Assembly (NCBI GenBank): GCA_035525365.1
Contig: DATLEK010000115.1
Coordinates: forward strand, 8,245-72,244
Reading direction: 5' to 3'
DNA: 64,000 nt
From: GCA-2861595 sp035525365
Lineage (GTDB): Bacteria > Actinomycetota > Acidimicrobiia > Acidimicrobiales > GCA-2861595
Within the stretch, counting starts at the first letter, position 1. Every line of letters begins with the position of its first letter. This document shows positions 7,030 to 16,125 of this stretch, piece after piece. The translations under genes and the position numbers were made by a program. The notes beneath the pieces were generated by a model. That model saw only the letters and a program-made list of their open reading frames with translations, did not search any database and was not told the DNA's origin.

Positions 7030-10000
7030 GTGAGTTTGCGTTCCCTTCCGGCCCTGCTGAAGGGGGATGAGACCCTCGCCGCGCTGGCCGGGCGGGCCGA
7101 CGCGGTGCTGGCCGTGCCCGAGACCGCACGGGCCTTCGTGATCGCCGGGCTCACCACGCTGGCCGAGCGCCACCCCATCGTGGTAGCCACGCCCACGGCC
7201 ACAGACGCCGAGCGGCTGGCGCATGACCTGCGGGCCTTCCTGGGGCCGGAGGAGGTCGACACCTTCCCGGCGTGGGAGACGCTGCCCTTCGAGCGGGTGA
7301 GCCCGAGTGTGGAGACAATGGGCCGGCGCCTCCGGACGATGTGGCGCCTCCGTAGCGCCGAGCGCATGCCCAAGGTCCTGGTGGCGCCGGTGAAGGCCCT
7401 GATCCAGCGCCTCGGGCCCCACGTGGAGGAGGCCGAGCCGGTGGTGGTGCGTGCCGGCGACCGCATCGATCCCGGGGAGCTGGTGGCCCAGCTCGTGGCC
7501 GGTGGGTACCGGCGGGAGTACCAGGTGGAGCACCGGGGCGAGGTGGCGGTGCGGGGTTCGATCGTCGACGTCTTCCCCTCCACCGCCGACGTGCCCATCC
7601 GCGTCGACCTCTGGGGCGACGAGGTCGACCGCCTCACCGAGTTCACCGTGGCCGACCAGCGCTCCACCACCGATGTCGGGTACGCCGAGATCTTCGCCTG
7701 CCGGGAGCTGCGCCCCACAGCAGAGGTGCGGGAGCGGGCGGCCAGACTCGTGGGCGCCGAGCCGTGGGGCCGGGCCCACTGGGAGAAGCTGTCCGAGGGC
7801 CTGGTGTTCGACGGCATGGAGTCGTGGCTGCCGTGGGTCACCGAGGGCGAACACCTGCTGTCCGACCTCATCGGCGCCGACGCCCAGGTGCTCCTGGTTG
7901 AGCCCCGGCGCATGAGGGACCGGGCCGCCGAGCTGCTCGACGAGGAGGCGGCGCTGGCCGGAACCCTCGCCGGCACCTGGGGCGCGGCCACCGGCGACAA
8001 GGGCGGGTTCCCCCCGCTTCATCTGCCTTTCGAGCGGCTCCTGGCCCACACGGCGGCGCCGGCATGGTCCATCACCGCGGCGCCGGAAGGACCCAGCTCG
8101 CCGGCGGTGACGGCCTACGGCTGGGACCCCGTGGTGGGCGACGCCAGCCGCCTCACCAAGCAGGTGAGCGACCTGCTGGCCGACAAGTTCCGCGTCGTCC
8201 TCTGCGCCGAGGGCGAGGGCAGTGCGGCCCGCATCGTCGCCGGCCTGGCCGAAGAGGGCGTGAAGATCACCGAGACGGTCGTGCAGTCCCTGGAGCGGGG
8301 GTTCGTCCTCCCCTCCATCAAGCTGGCCGTGCTGACCGAGAGCGACGTGTCCGGCCGGCGCCGGGCCCACCGCCCTCCTCGCCCCCGGGCCCGCGGCACC
8401 GAGGGCTTTTTCGGGGACCTCAAGCCGGGCGACTACGTGGTCCACCACCAGCACGGTGTGGCCCGCTACGCCGGCATGGTCACCCGGGCCATGGGCGGGA
8501 GCGCCGGCTCCGAGCGCGACTACCTCCTCCTCGAGTACCGCGGTGGCGACAAGCTCTACGTCCCCTCCGACCAGATCGACACCGTCCGCCCCTACAGCGG
8601 CGGCGAGACCCCGAGCCTCCACAAGCTCGGCGGCTCCGACTGGCACCGCACCCGGGCGCGGGTGAAGTCGGCGGCCAAGGAGATAGCCCAGGAGCTGGTG
8701 GTCCTCTACCGCCGGCGCATGGCCAGCGCCGGCCACGCCTTCCCACCTGACACGCCGTGGCAGAACGAGCTGGAGGAGGCCTTCCCCTACACCGAGACCC
8801 CTGACCAGGCCAAGGCCATCGTCGAGGTCAAGCAGGACATGGAGGAGCCCGTTCCCATGGACCGCCTCGTGTGCGGCGACGTGGGTTTCGGCAAGACCGA
8901 AGTCGCCATCCGGGCCGTGTTCAAGGCCGTCCAGGACGGCAAGCAGGCCGCCGTTCTCGTCCCTACGACGCTGCTGGCCCAGCAGCACCACACCACCTTC
9001 TCCGACCGCTTCGCCGGCTATCCCGTGCGGGTCGAGGTCCTCTCCCGCTTCCTCACCAACACCCAGGCCAGGAAGGTCACCGACGGTCTGGCCGACGGCA
9101 CCGTCGACGTCGTCATCGGCACCCACCGCCTCCTGAGCCAGGACATCAAGTTCAAGGATTTGGGCCTGCTGGTGGTGGACGAGGAGCAGCGCTTCGGCGT
9201 CACCCACAAGGAGGCGATCAAGGCCATTCGCAGCAACGTCGACGTGCTCACTCTCACGGCCACACCCATACCCCGCACCCTGGAGATGAGCCTCACCGGC
9301 ATCCGGGACCTCACCCTGCTCAACACCCCGCCGGCCGATCGCCAGCCCATCCTCACCTACGTGGGTGAGTACGACGAGCGAGCCGTGGCCGAGTCCATCC
9401 GCCGGGAGCTGCTGCGGGAGGGCCAGGTCTTCTTCGTGCACAACCGGGTGGCCGACATCGACCACGTGGCCAACGAGCTGCGCCGGCTGGTGCCCGAGGC
9501 CAGGGTGGCGGTGGCCCACGGCCAGATGGACGAGGGCACCCTGGAGAAGCGGGTGCTCGACTTCTGGGAGGGCGCCTACGACGTGCTCCTCTGCACCACC
9601 ATCATCGAGTCGGGCATCGACATGCCCACCGTCAACACCCTCGTGGTCGACCGGGCCGACCTCCTCGGCCTCGGCCAGCTCCACCAGCTGAGGGGCCGCG
9701 TCGGCCGGGCCGGCCAGCGGGCCTACGCCTATCTGTTTTTCCCCCCCGACCGGTCCCTGTCGGAAGAGGCCTACGAACGGCTGCGCACCATCGGCGAGCA
9801 CACCGAGCTGGGCTCGGGTTTCAAGATCGCCATGCGGGACCTGGAGATCCGCGGCGCCGGCAACCTCCTCGGCGCCAACCAGTCCGGCCACATCGCCGCG
9901 GTGGGCTACGACCTGTACGTGCAGATGGTGAGCGAGGCGGTGGCCGAGCTGAAGGGTGAGGAGCACCACGAGCCGGCCGAGATCAAGCTCGACCTGCCCG

Positions 10001-10428
10001 TCTCGGCCCACCTTCCGCCCGAGTATGTGGCCCGGGAGGACCTGCGGGTGGAGGCCTACCGCCGGCTCGCCACCGTGACGACCGACGAGGAAGTCGACGA
10101 CATCCGCACCGAATGGCTCGACCGCTACGGCCCCCCGCCACCCCCCGCCGAGGCCCTCCTCGCCGTCGGCCGCCTGCGCGCCGCCTGCGCCCGCACCGGC
10201 GTGCGTGAGGTCACGGTCGCAAGGGACACCGCCCGCCTTTCGCCGCTCACCCTCAAGGCCTCCCAGACCGTGCGCCTGCGCCGGCTCCACCCGAGGGCCG
10301 TCTACAAGGAGGACCTGGCCCAGGTCGTCCTGCCGCTGCCCCGCAACGCCGCCCCCGTCCAGTCCGTCCTCGACTTCCTCCAAGCCATGGTCCCAGAACC
10401 GGTAGAAGTAGTCTCGGCAGGAGCGTGA
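7030..10428 (+). CDS. mfd: Transcription-repair coupling factor Mfd
   Basis: The 1132-residue ATP-driven translocase removes RNA polymerase stalled at DNA lesions and recruits UvrA. Order of parts: UvrB-like N-terminal module (to about residue 350), CarD-like RNA-polymerase interaction domain (LKPGDYVVHHQHGVARYAG, near residue 465), helicase motor with Walker A GDVGFGKTE (near 615), DEEQ box (near 716) and TATPIPRTLEMS, second motor lobe with GRVGRAGQRAYAY, and the C-terminal TRCF domain (EIKLDLPVSAHLPPEYV onward). The GTG start is chosen because of the TAGCCT box. Its stop overlaps the next gene by four bases (GTGA). Confidence 0.97.
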   Translation: MSLRSLPALLKGDETLAALAGRADAVLAVPETARAFVIAGLTTLAERHPIVVATPTATDAERLAHDLRAFLGPEEVDTFPAWETLPFERVSPSVETMGRRLRTMWRLRSAERMPKVLVAPVKALIQRLGPHVEEAEPVVVRAGDRIDPGELVAQLVAGGYRREYQVEHRGEVAVRGSIVDVFPSTADVPIRVDLWGDEVDRLTEFTVADQRSTTDVGYAEIFACRELRPTAEVRERAARLVGAEPWGRAHWEKLSEGLVFDGMESWLPWVTEGEHLLSDLIGADAQVLLVEPRRMRDRAAELLDEEAALAGTLAGTWGAATGDKGGFPPLHLPFERLLAHTAAPAWSITAAPEGPSSPAVTAYGWDPVVGDASRLTKQVSDLLADKFRVVLCAEGEGSAARIVAGLAEEGVKITETVVQSLERGFVLPSIKLAVLTESDVSGRRRAHRPPRPRARGTEGFFGDLKPGDYVVHHQHGVARYAGMVTRAMGGSAGSERDYLLLEYRGGDKLYVPSDQIDTVRPYSGGETPSLHKLGGSDWHRTRARVKSAAKEIAQELVVLYRRRMASAGHAFPPDTPWQNELEEAFPYTETPDQAKAIVEVKQDMEEPVPMDRLVCGDVGFGKTEVAIRAVFKAVQDGKQAAVLVPTTLLAQQHHTTFSDRFAGYPVRVEVLSRFLTNTQARKVTDGLADGTVDVVIGTHRLLSQDIKFKDLGLLVVDEEQRFGVTHKEAIKAIRSNVDVLTLTATPIPRTLEMSLTGIRDLTLLNTPPADRQPILTYVGEYDERAVAESIRRELLREGQVFFVHNRVADIDHVANELRRLVPEARVAVAHGQMDEGTLEKRVLDFWEGAYDVLLCTTIIESGIDMPTVNTLVVDRADLLGLGQLHQLRGRVGRAGQRAYAYLFFPPDRSLSEEAYERLRTIGEHTELGSGFKIAMRDLEIRGAGNLLGANQSGHIAAVGYDLYVQMVSEAVAELKGEEHHEPAEIKLDLPVSAHLPPEYVAREDLRVEAYRRLATVTTDEEVDDIRTEWLDRYGPPPPPAEALLAVGRLRAACARTGVREVTVARDTARLSPLTLKASQTVRLRRLHPRAVYKEDLAQVVLPLPRNAAPVQSVLDFLQAMVPEPVEVVSAGA

Positions 10429-11480
10429 GACGCCTCTTCTGCATCCTGGCCGCGACGGTGGCCGCCGTCGCTTTCGCCGGCTGCGGGTCCCTCGAGGGGT
10501 ACGCGGCCAAGGTCAACGGCGTGCGCATCGACAAGGACGAGGTCGAAGACGAGCTGAAGGCCATCCTGGCCAACGAGAAGTACCTGGAGCGCATCGATCA
10601 AGGTGCGCCAGGACAGCCCGGCGGTGGCCAGGTACGCGGGGTGGGCAAGGACACCTTCACCACCACCTTCACCGCCGCCCTCCTCGATCGCCGCATAAGC
10701 CTGGAGGTCATCCACCAGGAGGTGCTGCGGCGCAAGCTCGTTCCCACTGCGGAGCAGAGAAAGGCGGCGCGCCAGCAGGTCGTGGGCCTCCTCGGGGGCA
10801 AGGAGCTGTTCGACGGGTTCTCCAAGTCCTACCGCGACAAGCTGGTCAACCAGTTCGCCGAGGTGTTCACCCTGCAGGAGGATCTCGGGCCCCCGACGGT
10901 GAAGCCCGCTGACGTCGCCGAGTTCTACGAGAAGAACAAGGCGGTGTTCGACAGGACCTGCGTACGCCACATCCTGGTGGACACCGAGGAGAAGGCGGCC
11001 GCGGCCAAGGCGCGGATCGCCGCCGGTGAGGACTTCGCCGCTGTCGCCGCGGCCGAGTCCTCCGACCGGGGCCAGGAGGGCGGCGACGGAGGAAGTGCGG
11101 CACAGGGCGGCGTCCTCGGTTGCCTGCCCGCCGGCGGTCTGGTGCCCGAGTTCCAGCAGGTGATGGATGCCCTCCAGCCGGGGCAGGTGAGCGACCCGGT
11201 GAAGACGCAGTTCGGGTTCCACGTCATCGAGGTGACCGCCCGCCAGAGCCTCAGCCTGGAGGAGGCGACACCGGAGATCCGCCAGCGGCTGCAGTCCCAG
11301 GCGAGAAGCCCGGTGGCCGCCTTCGTGGACAAGGCCGTACGGCGGGCGAAGATCGAGGTGAACCCCCGCTACGGCACCTTCGTCAAGTCCGGCGAAAACT
11401 CCGGAATGAGGCCTCCCAAGCAGCCCAAGAGCCTGGTCACCACGCCGCTGAACGAGCCGATCCCCATACCCCAGCGGTGA
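10425..11480 (+). CDS. PpiC/SurA-type peptidyl-prolyl isomerase lipoprotein
   Basis: The 351-residue protein has a lipoprotein signal (MRRLFCILAATVAAVAFAGC, Cys at residue 20), an N-terminal SurA-like helical region, and a parvulin domain at about residues 178-278 (CVRHILVDTEEKA..., GGVLGCLPAGGLVPEF, VKTQFGFHVIEV). It should be an extracytoplasmic chaperone or prolyl isomerase attached to the membrane. The GTG start overlaps the mfd stop, and its own stop overlaps the next gene, both as GTGA, so the three genes are probably co-translated. The C-terminal 50 residues are Pro/Lys-rich and have no recognised domain. Confidence 0.88.
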   Translation: MRRLFCILAATVAAVAFAGCGSLEGYAAKVNGVRIDKDEVEDELKAILANEKYLERIDQGAPGQPGGGQVRGVGKDTFTTTFTAALLDRRISLEVIHQEVLRRKLVPTAEQRKAARQQVVGLLGGKELFDGFSKSYRDKLVNQFAEVFTLQEDLGPPTVKPADVAEFYEKNKAVFDRTCVRHILVDTEEKAAAAKARIAAGEDFAAVAAAESSDRGQEGGDGGSAAQGGVLGCLPAGGLVPEFQQVMDALQPGQVSDPVKTQFGFHVIEVTARQSLSLEEATPEIRQRLQSQARSPVAAFVDKAVRRAKIEVNPRYGTFVKSGENSGMRPPKQPKSLVTTPLNEPIPIPQR

Positions 11481-12964
11481 CGGCTGCGGGAGCGCATCCC
11501 GTCAACTCCGCCGAGGTCGACAGGCAGGGCGCCGCCTGGGGCCCTCCGAAGGGGCGGATCGTCATCGGCGGCCTCGGGCCGGCGGGACCTGAGCTGTTCA
11601 CCGCCGCCACCACGGCGGCCATCGAGGCGATCCCCCACTGCTGGCTGCGTACCCGCCGCCACCCTGCGGCCGCCGCCGTGCCCGGCGCCAGCAGCTTCGA
11701 CCACCTCTACGAAGGCCAGCCCACTGTCGGTTCGGTGTACGCGGCGATCGTCGAACACCTCGTCGAGGCGGCGGCCGAGCACGGCGAGGTGCTGTACCTG
11801 GTGCCGGGCTCACCGTCGGTCGCCGAGCGGACAGTGGAGCTTCTCCGGGCCTACGGGCGCACCGAGGTCGAGGTGCTGCCGGCGCTGTCGTTCGTGGACC
11901 TGGCATGGGACCGGCTGAGGGTGGATCCCCTCTCGGTGGGCGCGCGCCTGGTGGACGGGCACCGCTTCGCGTCAGAGGCGGCCGGCGAGAGAGGCCCGTT
12001 GCTGGTGGCCCAGTGCGACTCGTCCACGGTCCTGTCGGAGATCAAGCTGGCCGTGGACGACCTGGACGGCGACTCCCCGGGGACCGTCACCGTGCTGCAG
12101 CGCCTCGGCCTGCCCGACGAGTCGGTCACCGAGGTGGCATGGGACGACCTGGACCGGGTGGTGGAGCCGGATCACCTCACGTCACTCTGGATCCCCGAGC
12201 TTGCTGCCCCGGTGGCCCGGGAGCTGGTCGCCTTCGCCGAGCTGGTCCGCACTCTCCGGGCCCGCTGCCCCTGGGACCGCGAGCAGACCCACTCCACTCT
12301 GGGCGGCCACCTGCTGGAGGAGGCCTACGAGACGGTCGAGGCCATCGAGTCCGGCGACCCGGCCCACCTGCGGGAGGAGCTGGGCGACCTGCTGTTCCAG
12401 GTGGTCTTCCACGCCACCCTCGGAGCCGAGGAGGGGGACTACACGCTGGCCGACGTGGCCCGGGGCATCCACGACAAGCTGGTGCACCGCCATCCCCATG
12501 TCTTCGGTGACGTGCAGGCCGACACACCCGGCGAGGTGACGGCCAACTGGGACCGCATCAAGCAGGCCGAGAAGGGCCGTTCCAGCGTGATGGAGGGCAT
12601 ACCTGCGGCTCTGCCGTCGCTGCTCTACGCGGCCAAGGTGCAGCGCCGGGCGGCATCGGTCGGCTTCGACTGGGATTCCGTCGAAGGGGCCTATCCGAAG
12701 GTGGAGGAGGAGCTGGCCGAGCTGCGGGCCGAGCCGAGCGAGGAGGAGCTGGGCGACCTGTTGTTCGCCGTGGTCAACGTGGCCCGCCATCTGGGCCTGG
12801 AGCCGGAAGCCGCCCTGCGGGTGGCGACGGCGAAGTTCTGCACCCGTTTTGCCGGCGTGGAACTGCTCGCCGCCGAGCGGGGCCTGAAGCTGTCAGTGCT
12901 GGATCTCGCCGGGCTCGACAAGCTGTGGGACGAGGTCAAGGGTCGCTCCGGCGCTACGTCATGA
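11477..12964 (+). CDS. mazG: Tetrapyrrole-methylase-like domain fused to MazG (YabN type)
   Basis: The 495-residue protein starts at GTG 11477 (GTGA overlap with the previous gene). Residues about 18-235 resemble the SAM-dependent tetrapyrrole methylase fold (IVIGGLGPAGPELFT, VLYLVPGSPSVAERT). The remainder is a two-part MazG nucleoside triphosphate pyrophosphohydrolase: CPWDREQTHSTL, LLEEAYETVEAI, EELGDLLFQVVFHA, then KVEEELAEL and EEELGDLLFAVVNVARHL. The acidic ExxE and ExxD helices that bind Mg are intact in both. It probably cleans the nucleotide pool of non-canonical NTPs. This fused architecture is that of YabN in Firmicutes; position between mfd and eno is the actinobacterial mazG locus. 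Confidence 0.93.
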   Translation: MTAAGAHPVNSAEVDRQGAAWGPPKGRIVIGGLGPAGPELFTAATTAAIEAIPHCWLRTRRHPAAAAVPGASSFDHLYEGQPTVGSVYAAIVEHLVEAAAEHGEVLYLVPGSPSVAERTVELLRAYGRTEVEVLPALSFVDLAWDRLRVDPLSVGARLVDGHRFASEAAGERGPLLVAQCDSSTVLSEIKLAVDDLDGDSPGTVTVLQRLGLPDESVTEVAWDDLDRVVEPDHLTSLWIPELAAPVARELVAFAELVRTLRARCPWDREQTHSTLGGHLLEEAYETVEAIESGDPAHLREELGDLLFQVVFHATLGAEEGDYTLADVARGIHDKLVHRHPHVFGDVQADTPGEVTANWDRIKQAEKGRSSVMEGIPAALPSLLYAAKVQRRAASVGFDWDSVEGAYPKVEEELAELRAEPSEEELGDLLFAVVNVARHLGLEPEAALRVATAKFCTRFAGVELLAAERGLKLSVLDLAGLDKLWDEVKGRSGATS

Positions 12965-13021
12965 TGCTGTAACTTTGGCAACACCAACAACAACAGCAAC
13001 AGCAACAGGTACAGGAGCATC

Positions 13022-14326
13022 GTGAGCGGGATCGAGCACATCGTCGGCCGGGAGGTCATCGACTCCCGCGGGAACCCCACGGTGGAGGCCGAGGTGTTCC
13101 TGGCCTCCGGCGCCCAGGGTCGGGCGAGCGTGCCTTCCGGGGCGTCCACCGGGTCCTTCGAGGCCTGCGAGCTACGAGACGGCGGCGATCGCTTCGCAGG
13201 CAAGGGTGTAAAGGGGGCCGTGGCTTTCATCAACGGCGAGATCCGCGAGACCCTCGAGGGTGTCGAGGCGCTGGCCCAGCGCGACGTCGACGCCATGCTG
13301 ATCGAGCTGGACGGGACCGACGACAAGAGCCGGCTGGGGGCCAATGCCATCCTGGCCGTCTCCCTGGCCGCGGCCCGAGCTGCCGCCGTCGAGCTGGAGA
13401 TCCCGCTATACCGCTACCTCGGCGGAGCGAATGCCCATGTGCTGCCGATGCCGCTGATGAACGTGCTCAACGGTGGGGCCCACGCCGACAACAGCATCGA
13501 CCTCCAGGAGTTCATGGTGGCGCCGGTGGGCGCGGCGTCGTTCTCCGAGGCGCTGCGGTGGGGGGCCGAGGTGTACCACGCGCTGGCCGGCATCCTGCGG
13601 GAGCGGGGAATGGCCACCGCGGTGGGCGACGAGGGCGGGTTTGCGCCGAACCTCGGGCAGAACGAGGACGCCGTCGTCCTGCTCCTGGAGGCCATCGAGA
13701 AATGCGGGCGGGCCCCCGGTGAGGAGATCGCCATCGCCCTCGATCCGGCGGCCACCGAGCTGTACGCCGACGGCGTCTACGACTTGGCGGGAGAGGGCCG
13801 CCGGCTCACGGCCGAGGAGATGGTCGGCTACTGGGTGGACCTGTGCGACCGCTATCCCATCGTGTCCATCGAGGACGGCATGGCCGAAGAGGACTGGGAC
13901 GGCTGGCGCCGGCTCACCGAGGCACTCGGCCACCGCGTGCAGCTGGTGGGTGACGACCTGTTCGTGACCAACTCCGAGCGTCTGCAGCGGGGGATCTCCG
14001 CCGGCGTGGCCAACTCGATCCTGGTGAAGCTGAACCAGGTGGGAAGCCTCACCGAGACGCTGGACACGATGCGCCTGGCCGGGACAGCCGGCTACACGGC
14101 GGTGGTCTCCCACCGCTCGGGTGAGACCGAGGACACCACCATCGCCGATCTGGCCGTGGCCACCAACTGCGGTCAGATCAAGACCGGCGCCCCTGCCCGC
14201 AGCGAGCGGGTGGCCAAGTACAACCAGTTGCTGCGCATCGAGGAGGATTTGGGCGAAGGGGCGGCGTACCTCGGTGGCGGCGCGCTGGCGGCGGCGAAGA
14301 GTCCGGGCATGAGGTCGCCGGCGTGA
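13022..14326 (+). CDS. eno: Enolase
   Basis: The 434-residue glycolytic enzyme interconverts 2-phosphoglycerate and phosphoenolpyruvate. Motifs present are GREVIDSRGNPTVEAEV, GASTGSFEA, VGDEGGFAPN, SIEDGMAEED, GDDLFVTN, ILVKLNQVGSLTET (catalytic Lys) and SHRSGETED. The GTG start follows CAGGAG at a normal distance. A TAACTT box at 12970-12975 would give a leader of about 40 bases. The leader contains a CAA-rich run (about 12978-13008). Confidence 0.98.
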   Translation: MSGIEHIVGREVIDSRGNPTVEAEVFLASGAQGRASVPSGASTGSFEACELRDGGDRFAGKGVKGAVAFINGEIRETLEGVEALAQRDVDAMLIELDGTDDKSRLGANAILAVSLAAARAAAVELEIPLYRYLGGANAHVLPMPLMNVLNGGAHADNSIDLQEFMVAPVGAASFSEALRWGAEVYHALAGILRERGMATAVGDEGGFAPNLGQNEDAVVLLLEAIEKCGRAPGEEIAIALDPAATELYADGVYDLAGEGRRLTAEEMVGYWVDLCDRYPIVSIEDGMAEEDWDGWRRLTEALGHRVQLVGDDLFVTNSERLQRGISAGVANSILVKLNQVGSLTETLDTMRLAGTAGYTAVVSHRSGETEDTTIADLAVATNCGQIKTGAPARSERVAKYNQLLRIEEDLGEGAAYLGGGALAAAKSPGMRSPA

Positions 14327-14339
14327 GGCGGAGGACGGC

Positions 14340-14699
14340 ATGAGGCGGACCGCCTGGGGGGTGGTCGCTTCCGTCGTGCTCGTCGGGGTCCTGTTCGTGG
14401 CGGTGTTCCCGAGCCGCACCTACCTGGCGCAGACCCGCAGCATCGAGCTGGCCGAGCGCCGGGTGAGCGTTCTGTCGAGCCAGAACGACAAGCTGGCGGC
14501 ACGGGTGCAGCGGCTGAACACTGACGCCGAGATCGAGCGTCTGGCGAGGGAGCAGTACAACCTGGTGCGCCCGGGCGAGGAGGCCTACGCCATCCTGCCG
14601 TCGCGCCCGGCGCCCCGTAGGGAAAAGCGCCGGCCGGTTCAGGAGGAGAGCGATGGGATCCTGTCGCGGGTGTGGGACGGGATCACCTTCTGGTCCTAG
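14340..14699 (+). CDS. FtsB/DivIC-type septum formation initiator
   Basis: The 119-residue protein has one N-terminal membrane segment (about residues 6-25), a coiled coil (RSIELAERRVSVLSSQNDKLAARVQRL) and the conserved DAEIERLAREQYNLVRPGEEAY segment of the FtsB/DivIC family. It should be part of the FtsQ-FtsL-FtsB divisome subcomplex. The ATG has GGAGG five bases upstream. It directly follows eno, which is the usual place for this gene in actinobacteria. The basic tail (RPAPRREKRRPVQ) is unremarkable. Confidence 0.9.
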   Translation: MRRTAWGVVASVVLVGVLFVAVFPSRTYLAQTRSIELAERRVSVLSSQNDKLAARVQRLNTDAEIERLAREQYNLVRPGEEAYAILPSRPAPRREKRRPVQEESDGILSRVWDGITFWS

Positions 14700-14707
14700 C
14701 CGGGGCA

Positions 14708-15247
14708 CTAGCCGGCCGCCGGCCGCCGGCGTGGCGGGGGCTGTGGCTGTGGCGGGGGGAGTGGCGGGCGTTGCCTGCGCTGCAGGAAGCCGGGCAGGGC
14801 GAGCATGGCGAAGGCCACGCCGAAGCCGGCCAGGCTGATGAGGGCGGCCCAGTTCATCCGGGTGCCCGAAGCCTGGGAGAGGGGCGGAAGCGAGGGAGCC
14901 GGCGCCGGCGGCCCGGGGTCATCGTCGGTGGCATCGTCGGGTGCCTCCGTGGCCGGGGCCAGGGTGGTGGTCGCCGCCGGCGCGACGGTGGTGGTCGGCC
15001 CTTTTCCTCCCGCCGGCTTGGTCGTGGTGGGAGCCAGAGTGGTCGTGGCCGCCGTGCTGGTCGTGGCCGGCGCTGCCGTCGTGGTGGTGACCGGCGCAGT
15101 GGTGGGTGGTGGCGTGGCCGGAGTGGTCGTGCTGGTGGTCGGGTCCGTAGGCAGGAGCTGGGCGACGGCGGGTGCCGGCTGAGCGATCACCGCCGATGCC
15201 ACGGCCGCGGCGACGAGCACCCCGCGGAGGACTGATGACGTCGGCAT
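14708..15247 (-). CDS. Secreted or membrane-anchored Thr/Pro-rich protein
   Basis: The 179-residue product has a cleavable signal peptide (MPTSSVLRG..., cleavage near AVAQ), then about 90 residues rich in Thr, Pro and Ala (many TTTAPA-like runs), then one hydrophobic helix (WAALISLAGFGVAFAMLAL) and a short Arg/Pro-rich tail. It looks like a stalk or spacer anchored in the membrane, perhaps O-glycosylated. No family is recognised. ATG 15247 is chosen because a TACTTT box lies 12 bases upstream on this strand and overlaps the divergent promoter of the next gene. It is convergent with the ftsB-like gene, eight bases away. Confidence 0.65.
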   Translation of the reverse strand: MPTSSVLRGVLVAAAVASAVIAQPAPAVAQLLPTDPTTSTTTPATPPPTTAPVTTTTAAPATTSTAATTTLAPTTTKPAGGKGPTTTVAPAATTTLAPATEAPDDATDDDPGPPAPAPSLPPLSQASGTRMNWAALISLAGFGVAFAMLALPGFLQRRQRPPLPPPQPQPPPRRRPAAG

Positions 15248-15259
15248 CGGCAGGAGGCG

Positions 15260-15269
15260 AAAGTAGCGT
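15260..15269. promoter_or_regulatory. Overlapping divergent -10 boxes
   Basis: On the minus strand TACTTT (15265-15260) lies 12 bases before ATG 15247. On the plus strand TAGCGT (15264-15269) lies seven bases before ATG 15277. The two boxes share bases, so the genes probably compete for polymerase. Confidence 0.4.
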
Positions 15270-15276
15270 GCCGGTG

Positions 15277-15681
15277 ATGGAACCGACGGATCCTCCACCC
15301 GACGACGACGGGCCGGCCGTCGTGGACCCGCCCACCCGCCCCTGGGGCCCCGGGTCGCCGGCGCCCGGTACTCCCGTCGCCGCATTCGACGTGAGGAGGG
15401 ACGACGAAGCCAAGCTCGAGGCGTCCGAGGCCACGGCGTTGTACGAAGCGGCCAGGTTCCCCGATCTCGAAGAGGTCACCCGGGCGCCGGCGGACAGCTC
15501 GGGTCGCCGGAGCGGGAGCGGGCCCGGAGATGGCGTTGGGCACGAGGGCGAGAACGGTGACCGGGCCGGGCTGCGCATCCTCGGGGTGCCGGCACCGAGG
15601 GAGATAGCGGGGCCTGTTCTGGCTGCGCTGGCGCTGGCCGCCCTGGTCTACGGATGGCGCCGGCGCCGCCGGCGCCGCTGA
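15277..15681 (+). CDS. Acidic protein with C-terminal membrane anchor, unknown
   Basis: The product is 134 residues from ATG 15277 (GTGs at 15268 and 15274 are alternatives). It is Pro/Asp/Glu-rich and probably disordered up to about residue 100. It ends in one membrane helix (EIAGPVLAALALAALVYGW) followed by a run of Arg. That makes it a likely single-pass protein with a long N-terminal domain. The stop TGA overlaps the ATG of the DUF501 gene (TGATG), which supports the frame as a real translated gene. I recognise no family. Confidence 0.55.
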   Translation: MEPTDPPPDDDGPAVVDPPTRPWGPGSPAPGTPVAAFDVRRDDEAKLEASEATALYEAARFPDLEEVTRAPADSSGRRSGSGPGDGVGHEGENGDRAGLRILGVPAPREIAGPVLAALALAALVYGWRRRRRRR

Positions 15682-16118
15682 TGGTGGACCACGAGGCCGT
15701 CAGTGTTCTCCTGGGCAGAGCGCCACAGGCTGACTTCGAGGTCGTGGTCCGATCCGATGGCGGCGCCCCGGTGGTGATCCGCAACGCCCCGCTGCTCCAC
15801 GACGGAACCCCGATGCCCACCCGGTACTGGCTGGTGGGGGAGGCGGAGCGGCTCGCCGTCAGCCGGCTGGAGGCCGCCGGGGGTGTGCGCTCCGCCGAGG
15901 CGGCGGTGGGAGCCGAAGCCCTGGCCGCGGCCCATGAACGGTATGCCGCCGAGCGGGACGCGGCGATGCCGGCGGGCCACGTCGGCCCCCGGCCCACCGG
16001 TGGGGTGGGCGGTGCCCGCAAGGGAGTGAAATGCCTGCACGCCCATTACGCCTGGTTCCTCGCCGGCGGCGACGATCCCGTCGGGCAGTGGGTGGCCGAG
16101 CAGTTGACGGCCACATGA
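15681..16118 (+). CDS. DUF501 family protein
   Basis: The 145-residue protein matches DUF501: VSVLLGRAPQADFEVVVR, NAPLLHDGTPMPTRYWL, and the signature GVKCLHAHYAWFLAGGDDPVGQWV with a conserved Cys and two His. Function is unknown. In actinobacteria it stands between the ftsB/divIC-type gene and ppx, as here. Its ATG overlaps the stop of the preceding membrane protein by one base, and it is followed by ppx after seven bases, so it is part of an operon. Confidence 0.9.
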   Translation: MVDHEAVSVLLGRAPQADFEVVVRSDGGAPVVIRNAPLLHDGTPMPTRYWLVGEAERLAVSRLEAAGGVRSAEAAVGAEALAAAHERYAAERDAAMPAGHVGPRPTGGVGGARKGVKCLHAHYAWFLAGGDDPVGQWVAEQLTAT

Positions 16119-16125
16119 GGGGCGG

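Noticed and set aside
6913..10383. A 1156-codon open frame on the minus strand opposite mfd
   Set aside because: It is a shadow of a real high-GC gene: it has no domain, is His/Gly/Val-rich and lies exactly over Mfd with its full motif set.
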